5,561 nucleotides of DNA from the NCBI GenBank assembly GCA_947623755.1, contig CANQHB010000065.1, positions 1 through 5,561 of the forward strand, written 5' to 3'. Each line of letters opens with the position of its first letter. Position 1 is the stretch's first letter. The DNA comes from an uncultured Bacilli bacterium. GTDB taxonomy: Bacteria > Bacillota_I > Bacilli_A > RF39 > UBA660. The notes under the pieces are model-generated. The model made no database searches. It saw only the letters and a list, made by a program, of their open reading frames with translations, and had not been told where the DNA came from. Positions 1 through 5,216 of this stretch are shown here, in pieces. The translations under genes were made by a program, and so were the position numbers.

Positions 1-444
1 AACCTTTACGACATTTAAAATATTTCTTTCAGCCTCATCTAATAACCCTGTTACATTTTCATCATTATAAGAATTAGTAATTATATCAGTCGCGGTATTA
101 ATTAAATTTCTTCTTATTGCATGGTCCTTTAATATTTTAATATAGTAACTTAAATTAGCCGCCGTTACGACTGAATCAATAACTTCAGTTAAATAACTAA
201 TGCCTCCAATTTCATTTAGTGCTTTTTTCTTATCTAATTCTGCTTTTACCGTCGTTAAATCCACTGGACTTTTACTTTTATATAAATTTATAATCGCCTC
301 AAAAATTGTTCTATTTTTTTCATTATAAAACATATCTTCGGTTACTTCATCATTTATTTTCTCAATTGCTTCTTTATTTAAAAATGCTACACCTAAAACA
401 CTCATTTCCGCTTCATCATCATGAGGAAGTGCTCTATTTGCCAA
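1..444 (-). CDS. dnaB: Replicative DNA helicase DnaB, N-terminal part (3' end cut by window)
   Basis: This is the replicative helicase that unwinds DNA ahead of the fork as a hexameric ring and recruits primase. Only the first 148 codons are in the window; the family is usually about 440-460 aa, so the RecA-like ATPase domain lies beyond position 1. The translation is open throughout and matches the DnaB N-terminal helical domain: LPHDDEAEMSVLG near residues 6-18 (family form P-x-x-x-E-A-E-x-S-V-L-G), DMFYNEKNRTIFEAI at about 37-51, PVDLTTV, then EIGGISYLTEVIDSV and TAANLSYY. The end visible here (LLDEAERNIL) is the linker helix before the ATPase domain. The start is TTG, chosen because AGGTGA sits 5 nt upstream and the next in-frame ATG falls inside the conserved EAE-x-SVLG motif. 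It lies directly downstream of rplI, with its ribosome site overlapping the rplI stop, so the two are probably co-transcribed and translationally coupled. Confidence 0.95.
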   Translation of the reverse strand, partial: MANRALPHDDEAEMSVLGVAFLNKEAIEKINDEVTEDMFYNEKNRTIFEAIINLYKSKSPVDLTTVKAELDKKKALNEIGGISYLTEVIDSVVTAANLSYYIKILKDHAIRRNLINTATDIITNSYNDENVTGLLDEAERNILNVVKV

Positions 445-449
445 TTTTA

Positions 450-455
450 TCACCT
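450..455 (-). promoter_or_regulatory. Ribosome binding site deciding the TTG start of dnaB
   Basis: AGGTGA on the minus strand ends 5 nt before the TTG at 444-442. It overlaps the rplI stop codon TAG (456-454), an arrangement that suggests coupling of dnaB translation to L9 synthesis. Confidence 0.7.
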
Positions 456-894
456 ACTTACTTACATTAACTCTAATCTTAAATTCTACCTCTTTATGTA
501 AAGAAATTCCTACCTCATGCATTCCTAAAGTATCAATATCATGAGTAAGCATAATACTTTTTTTATCAATATTAAATCCCATTTTCTTAAGTTCTTCGGC
601 AATCTGTTTAGTTGAAATTTTTCCAAAAACTTTATCTTGGGCTCCTGTTTTCACTTTAAAAGTTAATATTTTATTTGCTAATTGTTTTTCTATTTCTCTA
701 AATCCGGCAATCTTAGTCGCCTCATCTTGATTTCTTTTATCTATGGCAATATCCAAAACTTCTTTACTTCTTTTGGTATATAATACTGCTAGTTTATTCT
801 TAATTAAATAATTATTCGCATAACCATCACTTACTTCTACAATATCATCCTTTTTGCCAACCTTTTTTACATCTTTAAGTAATATAACTTTCAT
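454..894 (-). CDS. rplI: 50S ribosomal protein bL9
   Basis: bL9 binds 23S rRNA with its N-terminal domain and projects its C-terminal domain from the large subunit on a long helix. Both domains are visible. The N-terminal domain is MKVILLKDVKKVGKK followed by DGYANNYLIKNKLA; the connecting helix covers about residues 42-75; the C-terminal domain contains KVFGKISTKQIAEELKK and ends with LHKEVEFKIRVNV. The product of 146 aa is the normal family length. The frame is open back to a GTG at 903, but the ATG at 894 is preferred. It gives the canonical MKVI(L/F)LKDV start and has an AAGAG-type ribosome site 8 nt upstream, whereas the upstream GTG and ATG would add three non-conserved residues. Two usually glycine positions differ: residue 16 is Asp and residue 34 is Lys. 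It is the first gene of an rplI-dnaB pair behind an extended -10 promoter. Confidence 0.96.
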   Translation of the reverse strand: MKVILLKDVKKVGKKDDIVEVSDGYANNYLIKNKLAVLYTKRSKEVLDIAIDKRNQDEATKIAGFREIEKQLANKILTFKVKTGAQDKVFGKISTKQIAEELKKMGFNIDKKSIMLTHDIDTLGMHEVGISLHKEVEFKIRVNVSK

Positions 895-922
895 TAACAT
901 CACTCTTTTCTTATGTATAAAT

Positions 923-931
923 ATTATATCA
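923..931 (-). promoter_or_regulatory. Extended -10 promoter for rplI-dnaB
   Basis: The minus strand reads TGATATAAT, a perfect TGnTATAAT extended -10 element of the housekeeping sigma factor. No good -35 is seen at 17 nt, because that spacer is occupied by the terminator hairpin of the preceding gene. An extended -10 does not need a strong -35. The predicted transcription start lies near 916, giving a leader of about 22 nt before the rplI ATG. Confidence 0.6.
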
Positions 932-959
932 AAAAAAAACTACTATTAAAAGTAGTTTT
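931..959 (-). terminator. Rho-independent terminator of the thioredoxin-like gene
   Basis: The stem AAAACTACT (minus strand 959-951) pairs perfectly over 9 bp with AGTAGTTTT (944-936) around a 6-nt loop. It runs into a tract of nine T (939-931) in the transcript sense. It begins one base after the TAA stop of the gene at 961-1542. The stem has only two G-C pairs, so efficiency may depend on the long T tract. Confidence 0.75.
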
Positions 960-960
960 C

Positions 961-1542
961 TTAATTCTTCCTTGAGAAGGCAATTAAACCAATGAAACCA
1001 ACGACAACTAAGCCAAAAATTACAAAAACAATAATAGTAACTACGGTATTATCTTTATATAAATCTTCTAACTTAATGGCTTTAAATTTCATATCTTTAT
1101 TTTCTTTTTTAAGTTCGTTAGCCGTCTCACTAACTATATCTTTATATTCTTTTTCCCCACTAGTATATTTATTTGCCATCTCTAGCATTTCTTCAAAATC
1201 AACAATTGTGCCATCCATTCCTATTTTATAAGTATCTCCTACAACTAAAAAAGGTACTGCATTTCTATTATCATCATCAACTATATTAAATTTATCTTTT
1301 AGGGCTAAATGTAATTTATTATTATAAGCATTTTTCCAAACTTCATATGTAACAATCTCGACATTCTCTGGAATATCATCTTTATGTTCATTAATAAATT
1401 CTAATGAACCCTCACAATGAACACAATCATATCCTCTAAAAAAATAAATTGTTACCTTTGATTCTGCTGATTTAGCATAAGTATCTTTAGGCATTACTAT
1501 TAAAGCTAAAACGCTAACTATTAAAATTAATAATTTTTTCAT
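961..1542 (-). CDS. Exported, membrane-anchored thioredoxin-fold protein (CVHC)
   Basis: This is probably a thiol-disulfide oxidoreductase-like protein acting outside the membrane. Residues 1-23 form a signal peptide (Lys-Lys, hydrophobic core, Ala at 21-23 region ending TYA). VTIYFFRGYDCVHC follows, with the redox pair at C40 and C43 after a beta strand, as in thioredoxin folds. NAVPFLVVGD at about 94-103 carries the cis-proline (P97) that packs against the active site. A single hydrophobic segment at about 166-189, followed by SRKN, should anchor the C-terminus with the catalytic domain outside. CVHC is not one of the classic thioredoxin (CGPC) or DsbA (CPHC) motifs, so direction of catalysis cannot be inferred. 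AAGGA lies 9 nt before the ATG. The gene has its own promoter and terminator and stands alone. It lies divergently next to spoIVA, but there is no sequence evidence of a sporulation role. Specific substrate unknown. Confidence 0.8.
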   Translation of the reverse strand: MKKLLILIVSVLALIVMPKDTYAKSAESKVTIYFFRGYDCVHCEGSLEFINEHKDDIPENVEIVTYEVWKNAYNNKLHLALKDKFNIVDDDNRNAVPFLVVGDTYKIGMDGTIVDFEEMLEMANKYTSGEKEYKDIVSETANELKKENKDMKFKAIKLEDLYKDNTVVTIIVFVIFGLVVVGFIGLIAFSRKN

Positions 1543-1564
1543 ATTCCCACATCCTTCTTAAGAA

Positions 1565-1593
1565 ATTATATCAAAATTTAAAAATATAGTAAA
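1565..1593 (-). promoter_or_regulatory. Housekeeping-type promoter of the thioredoxin-like gene
   Basis: On the minus strand TTTACT (1593-1588; 4 of 6 to TTGACA) is separated by 17 nt from TATAAT (1570-1565), which is also an extended -10 (TGATATAAT, 1573-1565). The predicted start near 1558 leaves a leader of about 16 nt that contains the AAGGA ribosome site at 1556-1552. The pattern points to vegetative sigma-A expression. Confidence 0.65.
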
Positions 1594-1667
1594 TACTTAA
1601 AAATTATTTTAAAAAATATTGTTAATTTTTAAAAGTTTCCTTAAATAGGCAAATTAATATAAAAAAA

Positions 1668-1697
1668 GTTATATTTTTTTATCTATCTACATAGTTT
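1668..1697 (+). promoter_or_regulatory. Candidate sigma-E promoter of spoIVA
   Basis: GTTATATT (1668-1675) resembles the sigma-E -35 (KMATATT). After exactly 14 nt comes CATAGTTT (1690-1697), which matches the sigma-E -10 CATACAnT at the CATA core and the final T. In Bacillus subtilis spoIVA is transcribed in the mother cell by sigma-E with 14-15 nt spacing. No good TATAAT element is seen at a suitable place before spoIVA. The start would be near 1704. The region is AT-rich, so chance matches are possible. Confidence 0.45.
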
Positions 1698-1712
1698 TAA
1701 TTAGAAAGTTTG

Positions 1713-1723
1713 AAAGATGGTGA
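1713..1723 (+). promoter_or_regulatory. Ribosome binding site setting the spoIVA TTG start
   Basis: AAAGATGGTGA closely follows the anti-Shine-Dalgarno complement AAGGAGGTGA with one mismatch region, and ends 4 nt before the TTG at 1728. An upstream in-frame TTG at 1710 would lie before this site and has no comparable site of its own. Confidence 0.65.
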
Positions 1724-1727
1724 AATT

Positions 1728-3206
1728 TTGGAAAAAAAAGAATTACTTGAATCAATATCCAAAAGAGGGAATGGTAGTATTTATTTAGGTGTTGTGGGCG
1801 CAGTTCGAACTGGTAAATCAACTTTTATTAAAAGATTTATTGAAAACTTAGTTGTCCCTAACATAACCGATGAATACGAAAAAAAACATTGTCTAGATGA
1901 AATACCTCAAAGTGCTCAAGGTAAAACAATTATGACTACGGAGCCTAAATTTGTTCCTTCTAATGGGGCCGAAGTTCAAGTAGATGAATTTAAAACTAAT
2001 ATTAAATTAGTTGATTGTGTTGGGTTTATTATTCCTGGCGCAACCGGCTACGAAGATGAAGATGGTAACCCCAGAATGGTTAAAACTCCATGGTTTGAAG
2101 ACCCTATTCCCTTTATTGAAGCGGCCGAAATTGGTACCGAAAAAGTTATTAAAGACCATGCCACAATCGGTATTGTTATAGCTAGTGATGGTTCTTTTGG
2201 CGAAATCCCTCGTAATAATTATTTAGAAGCCGAAGCTAAAGTCATAAATGAATTAAAAGAAATTGGTAAACCCTTTATTGTTATTCTAAATAGTATTCAT
2301 CCGACTAATACCGAAACTATTCGCCTCGCTAAAGAATTAGAAGAAACTTATAGCATTCCTGTTCTTCCGATTAGTGCCGAAAAAATGAATGAAATCGAAA
2401 TTATGGAAATCTTAAAAAAGGCTTTATATGAATTTCCAGTCCTCGATATCAAAGTTAATATTCCCGCTTGGATTGATGCTTTGCCTAAAAATCATGTTAT
2501 TAAAAGTCATTATCTTGATAAAATTAAAGAAAGTGTTATTAGTGTCGAAAAAATTAAAGACATTGATTTCATTTTAGAACATTTTACTGATAGTGAATAC
2601 ATTAAAAAATCTTATATTAGTGAACTTGACGCCGCAACAGGCACAGTAACTATTAACTTAGAGGCGGAAGAAGAATTATACAATGAAGTTTTAAAAGATA
2701 TTATGGGAGAATCTGCTACGTCTAAGGCTGGGCTTATTAAAATATTTGCTAATTATAAAGAATCTAAAGAAGAAATGGATTCCATTAAAACGGCTCTAAA
2801 TGTAGCGCGCCAATCCGGATATGGTATTGTCTACCCTACTATTAAAGATATGAAACTAGAAACTCCGGAAATTGTAAAACAAGGCTCGCGGTATGGAGTT
2901 AAACTAAAAGCAACGGCCTCCTCTGTTCATTTAATGAAGGTTGAAGTTCAATCAACATTTGAACCAATTATCGGTTCTGAACAACAAAGTAAAGAACTAA
3001 TAAACTACTTAATGAAAGATTATGAAAAAGACCCTAATTCTATATGGCAAAGTGAAATTTTTGGTCGTAGTCTTGAAGCTATCGTCCAAGAAGGCATTCA
3101 AGCTAAACTCTCTATGATGCCGGAAGCTACCCGTTATAAATTATCCCAAACTGTTACTAAAATTGTCAATAAAGGTGCTAATAATCTTATTGCCATTGTA
3201 TTATAA
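1728..3206 (+). CDS. spoIVA: Stage IV sporulation protein A, coat morphogenetic ATPase
   Basis: SpoIVA polymerises on the forespore surface using ATP hydrolysis and forms the basement layer of the spore coat; it is also needed for cortex formation. The nucleotide-binding domain is at the N-terminus: Walker A GAVRTGKST (G24, K30, S31), the switch region GKTIMTTEPKFVP with T70 and T71, and the Walker B-like LVDCVG with D96. GYEDEDGNPRM, TPWFEDPIPF and EAAEIGTEKVI follow, then ELKEIGKPFIVILNS in the base-binding region. The C-terminal third contains RQSGYGIVYPTIKDM, VKQGSRYGVKLKA, SIWQSEIFGRSLEAIVQEGI and the conserved end LIAIVL. From TTG 1728 the product is 492 aa, the same as the B. subtilis protein, and it begins MEKKELLESISKR in register with MEKVDIFKDIAER. 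A longer open frame reaches TTG 1710 but lacks a ribosome site. It is the only plus-strand gene here, monocistronic, behind a candidate sigma-E promoter and ending at a shared convergent hairpin. No truncation or lost catalytic residue is seen. Confidence 0.97.
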   Translation: MEKKELLESISKRGNGSIYLGVVGAVRTGKSTFIKRFIENLVVPNITDEYEKKHCLDEIPQSAQGKTIMTTEPKFVPSNGAEVQVDEFKTNIKLVDCVGFIIPGATGYEDEDGNPRMVKTPWFEDPIPFIEAAEIGTEKVIKDHATIGIVIASDGSFGEIPRNNYLEAEAKVINELKEIGKPFIVILNSIHPTNTETIRLAKELEETYSIPVLPISAEKMNEIEIMEILKKALYEFPVLDIKVNIPAWIDALPKNHVIKSHYLDKIKESVISVEKIKDIDFILEHFTDSEYIKKSYISELDAATGTVTINLEAEEELYNEVLKDIMGESATSKAGLIKIFANYKESKEEMDSIKTALNVARQSGYGIVYPTIKDMKLETPEIVKQGSRYGVKLKATASSVHLMKVEVQSTFEPIIGSEQQSKELINYLMKDYEKDPNSIWQSEIFGRSLEAIVQEGIQAKLSMMPEATRYKLSQTVTKIVNKGANNLIAIVL

Positions 3207-3240
3207 AAGACTACTATTTGTTTAGTAGTCTTCTTCTTTT
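3207..3240. terminator. Shared convergent terminator of spoIVA and divIVA
   Basis: A perfect 10-bp hairpin, AAGACTACTA (3207-3216) with TAGTAGTCTT (3223-3232) and a 6-nt loop TTTGTT, starts immediately after the spoIVA TAA. On the plus strand it is followed by the T-rich CTTCTTTT (3233-3240). On the minus strand the downstream arm is followed by TTATAATAC, giving a CTTTTATAAT end, so it could act in both directions. The arm on the divIVA side also contains the last codons and stop of divIVA. Confidence 0.75.
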
Positions 3241-3650
3241 ATACTATCAATAAATTCAATTTGTTCATCCACGACACTTCTAAGTCGTCTTTTAAATATA
3301 ACCACCCGTCTTTTTAAGGTTTCGGCATCTTGTTCTACTTTATCAGCTTTAAGTAAAGCGTCATTAACAATTCTTGAAGCATTTCGTCTGGCCTCATCAA
3401 TTAAACCTTTCGCTTCATCTCTTGCTACTTTTTTAATTTGATTTGAGGCGTCCTCTGCGACCATTATTGCTCTATTTAAAGTATTTTCCATATTTTTATA
3501 TTTTTCTAATTCTTGTTTTAAAGCTAAAATATCTTCATCTTGCTTCTTTAGTTTTGCTAACATACTTTCGTATTCGCTTGTAACTTCATTAACAAAATTA
3601 TTAACTTCTAGCTTATTATAACCATTAAGACTAGAATTAAACTTTCTCAA
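3222..3650 (-). CDS. divIVA: DivIVA-family polarity / septum protein, short N-terminus
   Basis: DivIVA proteins bind negatively curved membrane at septa and poles and recruit partners such as Min proteins or peptidoglycan machinery. The N-terminal signature is present at about residues 4-23: FNSSLNGYNKLEVNNFVNEV, corresponding to F-x5-GY-x3-EV-x2-F-x2-V. A long coiled coil covers about 25-57, NTLNRAIMVAEDAS (about 56-69) marks the usual break, and a second coiled coil (about 70-135) ends in EQIEFIDSIKEEDY. At 142 aa it is shorter than the 164-aa B. subtilis protein, with about nine fewer N-terminal residues and almost no C-terminal tail. The membrane-tip pair F17-R18 of B. subtilis aligns with Leu8-Asn9. 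The start is TTG: no ATG or GTG is possible upstream because an in-frame TGA occurs three codons before it, and GAGGTGGTGA precedes it. It lies 41 nt after sepF and is probably co-transcribed with it. Confidence 0.92.
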   Translation of the reverse strand: MRKFNSSLNGYNKLEVNNFVNEVTSEYESMLAKLKKQDEDILALKQELEKYKNMENTLNRAIMVAEDASNQIKKVARDEAKGLIDEARRNASRIVNDALLKADKVEQDAETLKRRVVIFKRRLRSVVDEQIEFIDSIKEEDY

Positions 3651-3656
3651 AAATGC

Positions 3657-3666
3657 TCACCACCTC
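3657..3666 (-). promoter_or_regulatory. Ribosome binding site setting the divIVA TTG start
   Basis: The minus strand reads GAGGTGGTGA, a strong anti-Shine-Dalgarno match, ending 6 nt before the TTG at 3650-3648. The nearby GTG at 3660 is out of frame and leads to a stop within eight codons. Confidence 0.7.
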
Positions 3667-3691
3667 AAAAAAAATATTATTTTTTAAATAA

Positions 3692-4090
3692 TTACCATTC
3701 TTCTTCTTCTTCAGTTTTATTTTTTTCTGCTTCGTCACTAATTTTTCCTTGAACATTAACATTTTTTGGTGTACATAAATAAATTCCTACCCCAATTTTT
3801 TGCATTGTTCCTCCAATGGCATATATACATCCACTTAAAAAATCAATAATTCTTTTAGCTTGGTCCGAAGTAACTCTTTTAAGATTTACCACGACACTAT
3901 TACGATTCTTCAAATGGTCTGCGATTTGTTGTGACTCCGAATATGCTCTAGGCTCCAAAAGAATCATTTTATTTCCTGATTTATCCGCACTACTTAGAAC
4001 ATCGGCCTCATTTACATTATAAAATTCATCTTCACTACCTTCAAGTAAATCATCCTCGGATTGCTTCATCCAATTTTTAAATAGAGCCAT
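3692..4090 (-). CDS. sepF: Cell division protein SepF
   Basis: SepF tethers FtsZ to the membrane and organises its filaments at the division site. The N-terminal MALFKNWMK is a short amphipathic helix suited to membrane binding. It is followed by an acidic linker (about 11-38) and the SepF core at about 41-113: KMILLEPRAYSESQQIADHL, NSVVVNLKRV, QAKRIIDFLSGCIYAIGG and IGVGIYLCTPKNV, all close to the family pattern. A charged tail ends in EEEEEW. At 132 aa it is slightly shorter than typical. AGGAGG lies 9 nt before the ATG. divIVA follows directly, whereas in Bacillus ylmG and ylmH lie between sepF and divIVA. A candidate extended -10 promoter sits in the 71-nt gap upstream, and read-through from the three genes before it is also possible because no clear terminator intervenes. 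Confidence 0.95.
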   Translation of the reverse strand: MALFKNWMKQSEDDLLEGSEDEFYNVNEADVLSSADKSGNKMILLEPRAYSESQQIADHLKNRNSVVVNLKRVTSDQAKRIIDFLSGCIYAIGGTMQKIGVGIYLCTPKNVNVQGKISDEAEKNKTEEEEEW

Positions 4091-4125
4091 AAACTCAATC
4101 CTCCTATTTTTAAAATTACTATTTT

Positions 4126-4154
4126 ATTTTATCAAATAATATTTTAACTTTAAA
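4126..4154 (-). promoter_or_regulatory. Candidate promoter of sepF-divIVA
   Basis: The minus strand carries TTTAAA (4154-4149; 4 of 6 to TTGACA), 17 nt, then TAAAAT (4131-4126; 5 of 6 to TATAAT), with TG giving an extended -10 (TGATAAAAT, 4134-4126). The layout matches the promoters before the thioredoxin-like gene and rplI. The surrounding sequence is nearly all A and T, so this is tentative. Confidence 0.45.
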
Positions 4155-4161
4155 GCATTTT

Positions 4162-4449
4162 TTATAAATATTCCATAATTCTAACATCTTTGGCTAATTT
4201 TTCTACTAAAGACGCTGGTTCATATTTATTAAAAATCTCTTCAAAATTACTATTATCCATTAAAAACATATCATGATAATATATAAAAATCTCGACTAAA
4301 TTAGTAACTCCTAAATCATTTAAATATTCTAAATTCTTCACCACTAATTTTTTATGAGCTTCTAATTCTTTTATTAAATTATTAGTCGAATTTTCTTTTA
4401 ATGTTTCAATATCTTTTTTATTAAATCCAAACTTTTCTAAGAATTTCAT
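4162..4449 (-). CDS. Hypothetical helical protein, 95 aa
   Basis: I do not recognise this gene. The product appears almost entirely alpha-helical, with no signal peptide, membrane segment or cysteine. It opens with MKFLEKFGFNKKDIETL. It then has two or three helix-turn-helix-like units (VVKNLEYLNDLGV, LVEIFIYYHDMFLM, FEEIFNKYEPASLVEKL), and the N-L-x-x-L-x-x-L-G spacing recalls mTERF-like or other helical-hairpin repeats. It starts 2 nt after the TAA of the 250-aa gene. The ribosome site AAAGGGGA lies inside the end of that gene, so translation is likely coupled. Similar hydrophobic spacing in the 114-aa product upstream suggests that the two may be distant paralogues, but I could not test this. 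It is the last of a tight trio before sepF. The function is unknown, and the coding call rests on an open frame, ribosome site and packing. Confidence 0.8.
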   Translation of the reverse strand: MKFLEKFGFNKKDIETLKENSTNNLIKELEAHKKLVVKNLEYLNDLGVTNLVEIFIYYHDMFLMDNSNFEEIFNKYEPASLVEKLAKDVRIMEYL

Positions 4450-4451
4450 GC

Positions 4452-5204
4452 TTATATTCCCCTTTCAATTCCCTCTTGTGGAAATAATGGAAGCACTTTG
4501 GTATCAAATACACTTTGCATGGCGGGATCAATTTCTCCTTGAAAAGCATTTTCTACTAAATGTCTAATTCCCATAAAATGATAATTCTTATTATCACTAG
4601 CAATCACACTATCTAAATTTGTATAAATATTTGAAAGCACGGCCGTTAAGGTTGGGTCACTTGCTTCACTACTTATTTGCCCTAACATTTTAATAATCTC
4701 TAATTTAACTGTTTTATCTTCTTCATCTAAAACATAAGCCTTTGCTTCATTAAATACAGCGGGATTTTCTTCAATTTCTTGAATAGTTTTAATTTCATTT
4801 ATGGGCATAGCCGCAGTATAATCTGCAAAATCCGTCGCATTATCAAGTTGTCTTACAAAAGTATTATCTTTATTTAAGAAAGGAATATTATTATTCATAC
4901 AAAATTTAATTCTTTCTAAATAAACTCTTTTAAATACTTGTACTCCCAAATTAGCATTAAAGACGTCTTTTAAACCTAAAGCATCAATTTCATCTAATAC
5001 TAAACTAACTTCATGTAATTCCTTAGCGTCCATATTAAACATTTTAATAAATGAACCCGGAACCACTCTAATATCATAGCCATGCTCTGTAAATATTTTT
5101 TTTACTTCCTTAGCTTGCGTCGCACTAAAACTTGCTAAAAATTTTGTATTATCTACTCCTTCATCTAATAATACTTCTGTTCCATCTAGAAATTTATATT
5201 TCAT
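4452..5204 (-). CDS. Hypothetical helical protein, 250 aa
   Basis: I do not recognise this gene. It is predicted cytosolic: no signal peptide or membrane segment, and only one cysteine (C102). It starts with a short strand-like segment (MKYKFLDGTEVLL). Residues 28-120 are amphipathic helices spaced like helical-hairpin repeats: AKEVKKIFTEHGYDIRVVPG, ELHEVSLVLDEIDALGLKDV and YLERIKFCMNNNIPFL. A linker near 121-140 is followed by a second helical region (about 140-235), for example TVKLEIIKMLGQIS, and the protein ends PLFPQEGIERGI. No catalytic motif stands out, so a scaffold or binding role is as likely as an enzyme. AGGAGG lies 8 nt before the ATG and overlaps the stop of the upstream 114-aa gene; the next gene starts 2 nt after the stop. 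This packing implies one operon whose members work together. Function unknown. Confidence 0.85.
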   Translation of the reverse strand: MKYKFLDGTEVLLDEGVDNTKFLASFSATQAKEVKKIFTEHGYDIRVVPGSFIKMFNMDAKELHEVSLVLDEIDALGLKDVFNANLGVQVFKRVYLERIKFCMNNNIPFLNKDNTFVRQLDNATDFADYTAAMPINEIKTIQEIEENPAVFNEAKAYVLDEEDKTVKLEIIKMLGQISSEASDPTLTAVLSNIYTNLDSVIASDNKNYHFMGIRHLVENAFQGEIDPAMQSVFDTKVLPLFPQEGIERGI

Positions 5205-5216
5205 AACATCACCCTC

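Noticed and set aside
895..903. Longer bL9 beginning at GTG 903 or ATG 900
   Set aside because: The conserved protein begins MKVI(L/F)LKDV at 894, and the ribosome site spacing fits that ATG.
992..1231. Plus-strand open frame of 79 codons
   Set aside because: It lies wholly antisense to the thioredoxin-like gene, has a low-complexity Thr/Lys/Ser-rich product and no ribosome site; a shadow frame.
1710..1727. N-terminal extension of SpoIVA from TTG 1710
   Set aside because: The ribosome site lies downstream of this codon, and the extension has no counterpart in B. subtilis SpoIVA.
1728..3206. spoIVA as a recently acquired foreign gene because it is the only plus-strand gene
   Set aside because: Its codon use is as AT-rich as its neighbours', it is full length, and no flanking repeats or mobile genes are present.
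3816..4022. Plus-strand open frame of 68 codons
   Set aside because: It is antisense to the conserved core of sepF, and its product resembles no family; a shadow frame.
4091..4161. Terminator between the 95-aa gene and sepF
   Set aside because: Only short, imperfect A/T pairings such as TTATTT/AAATAA are possible; no G-C-containing stem with a T tract is seen.
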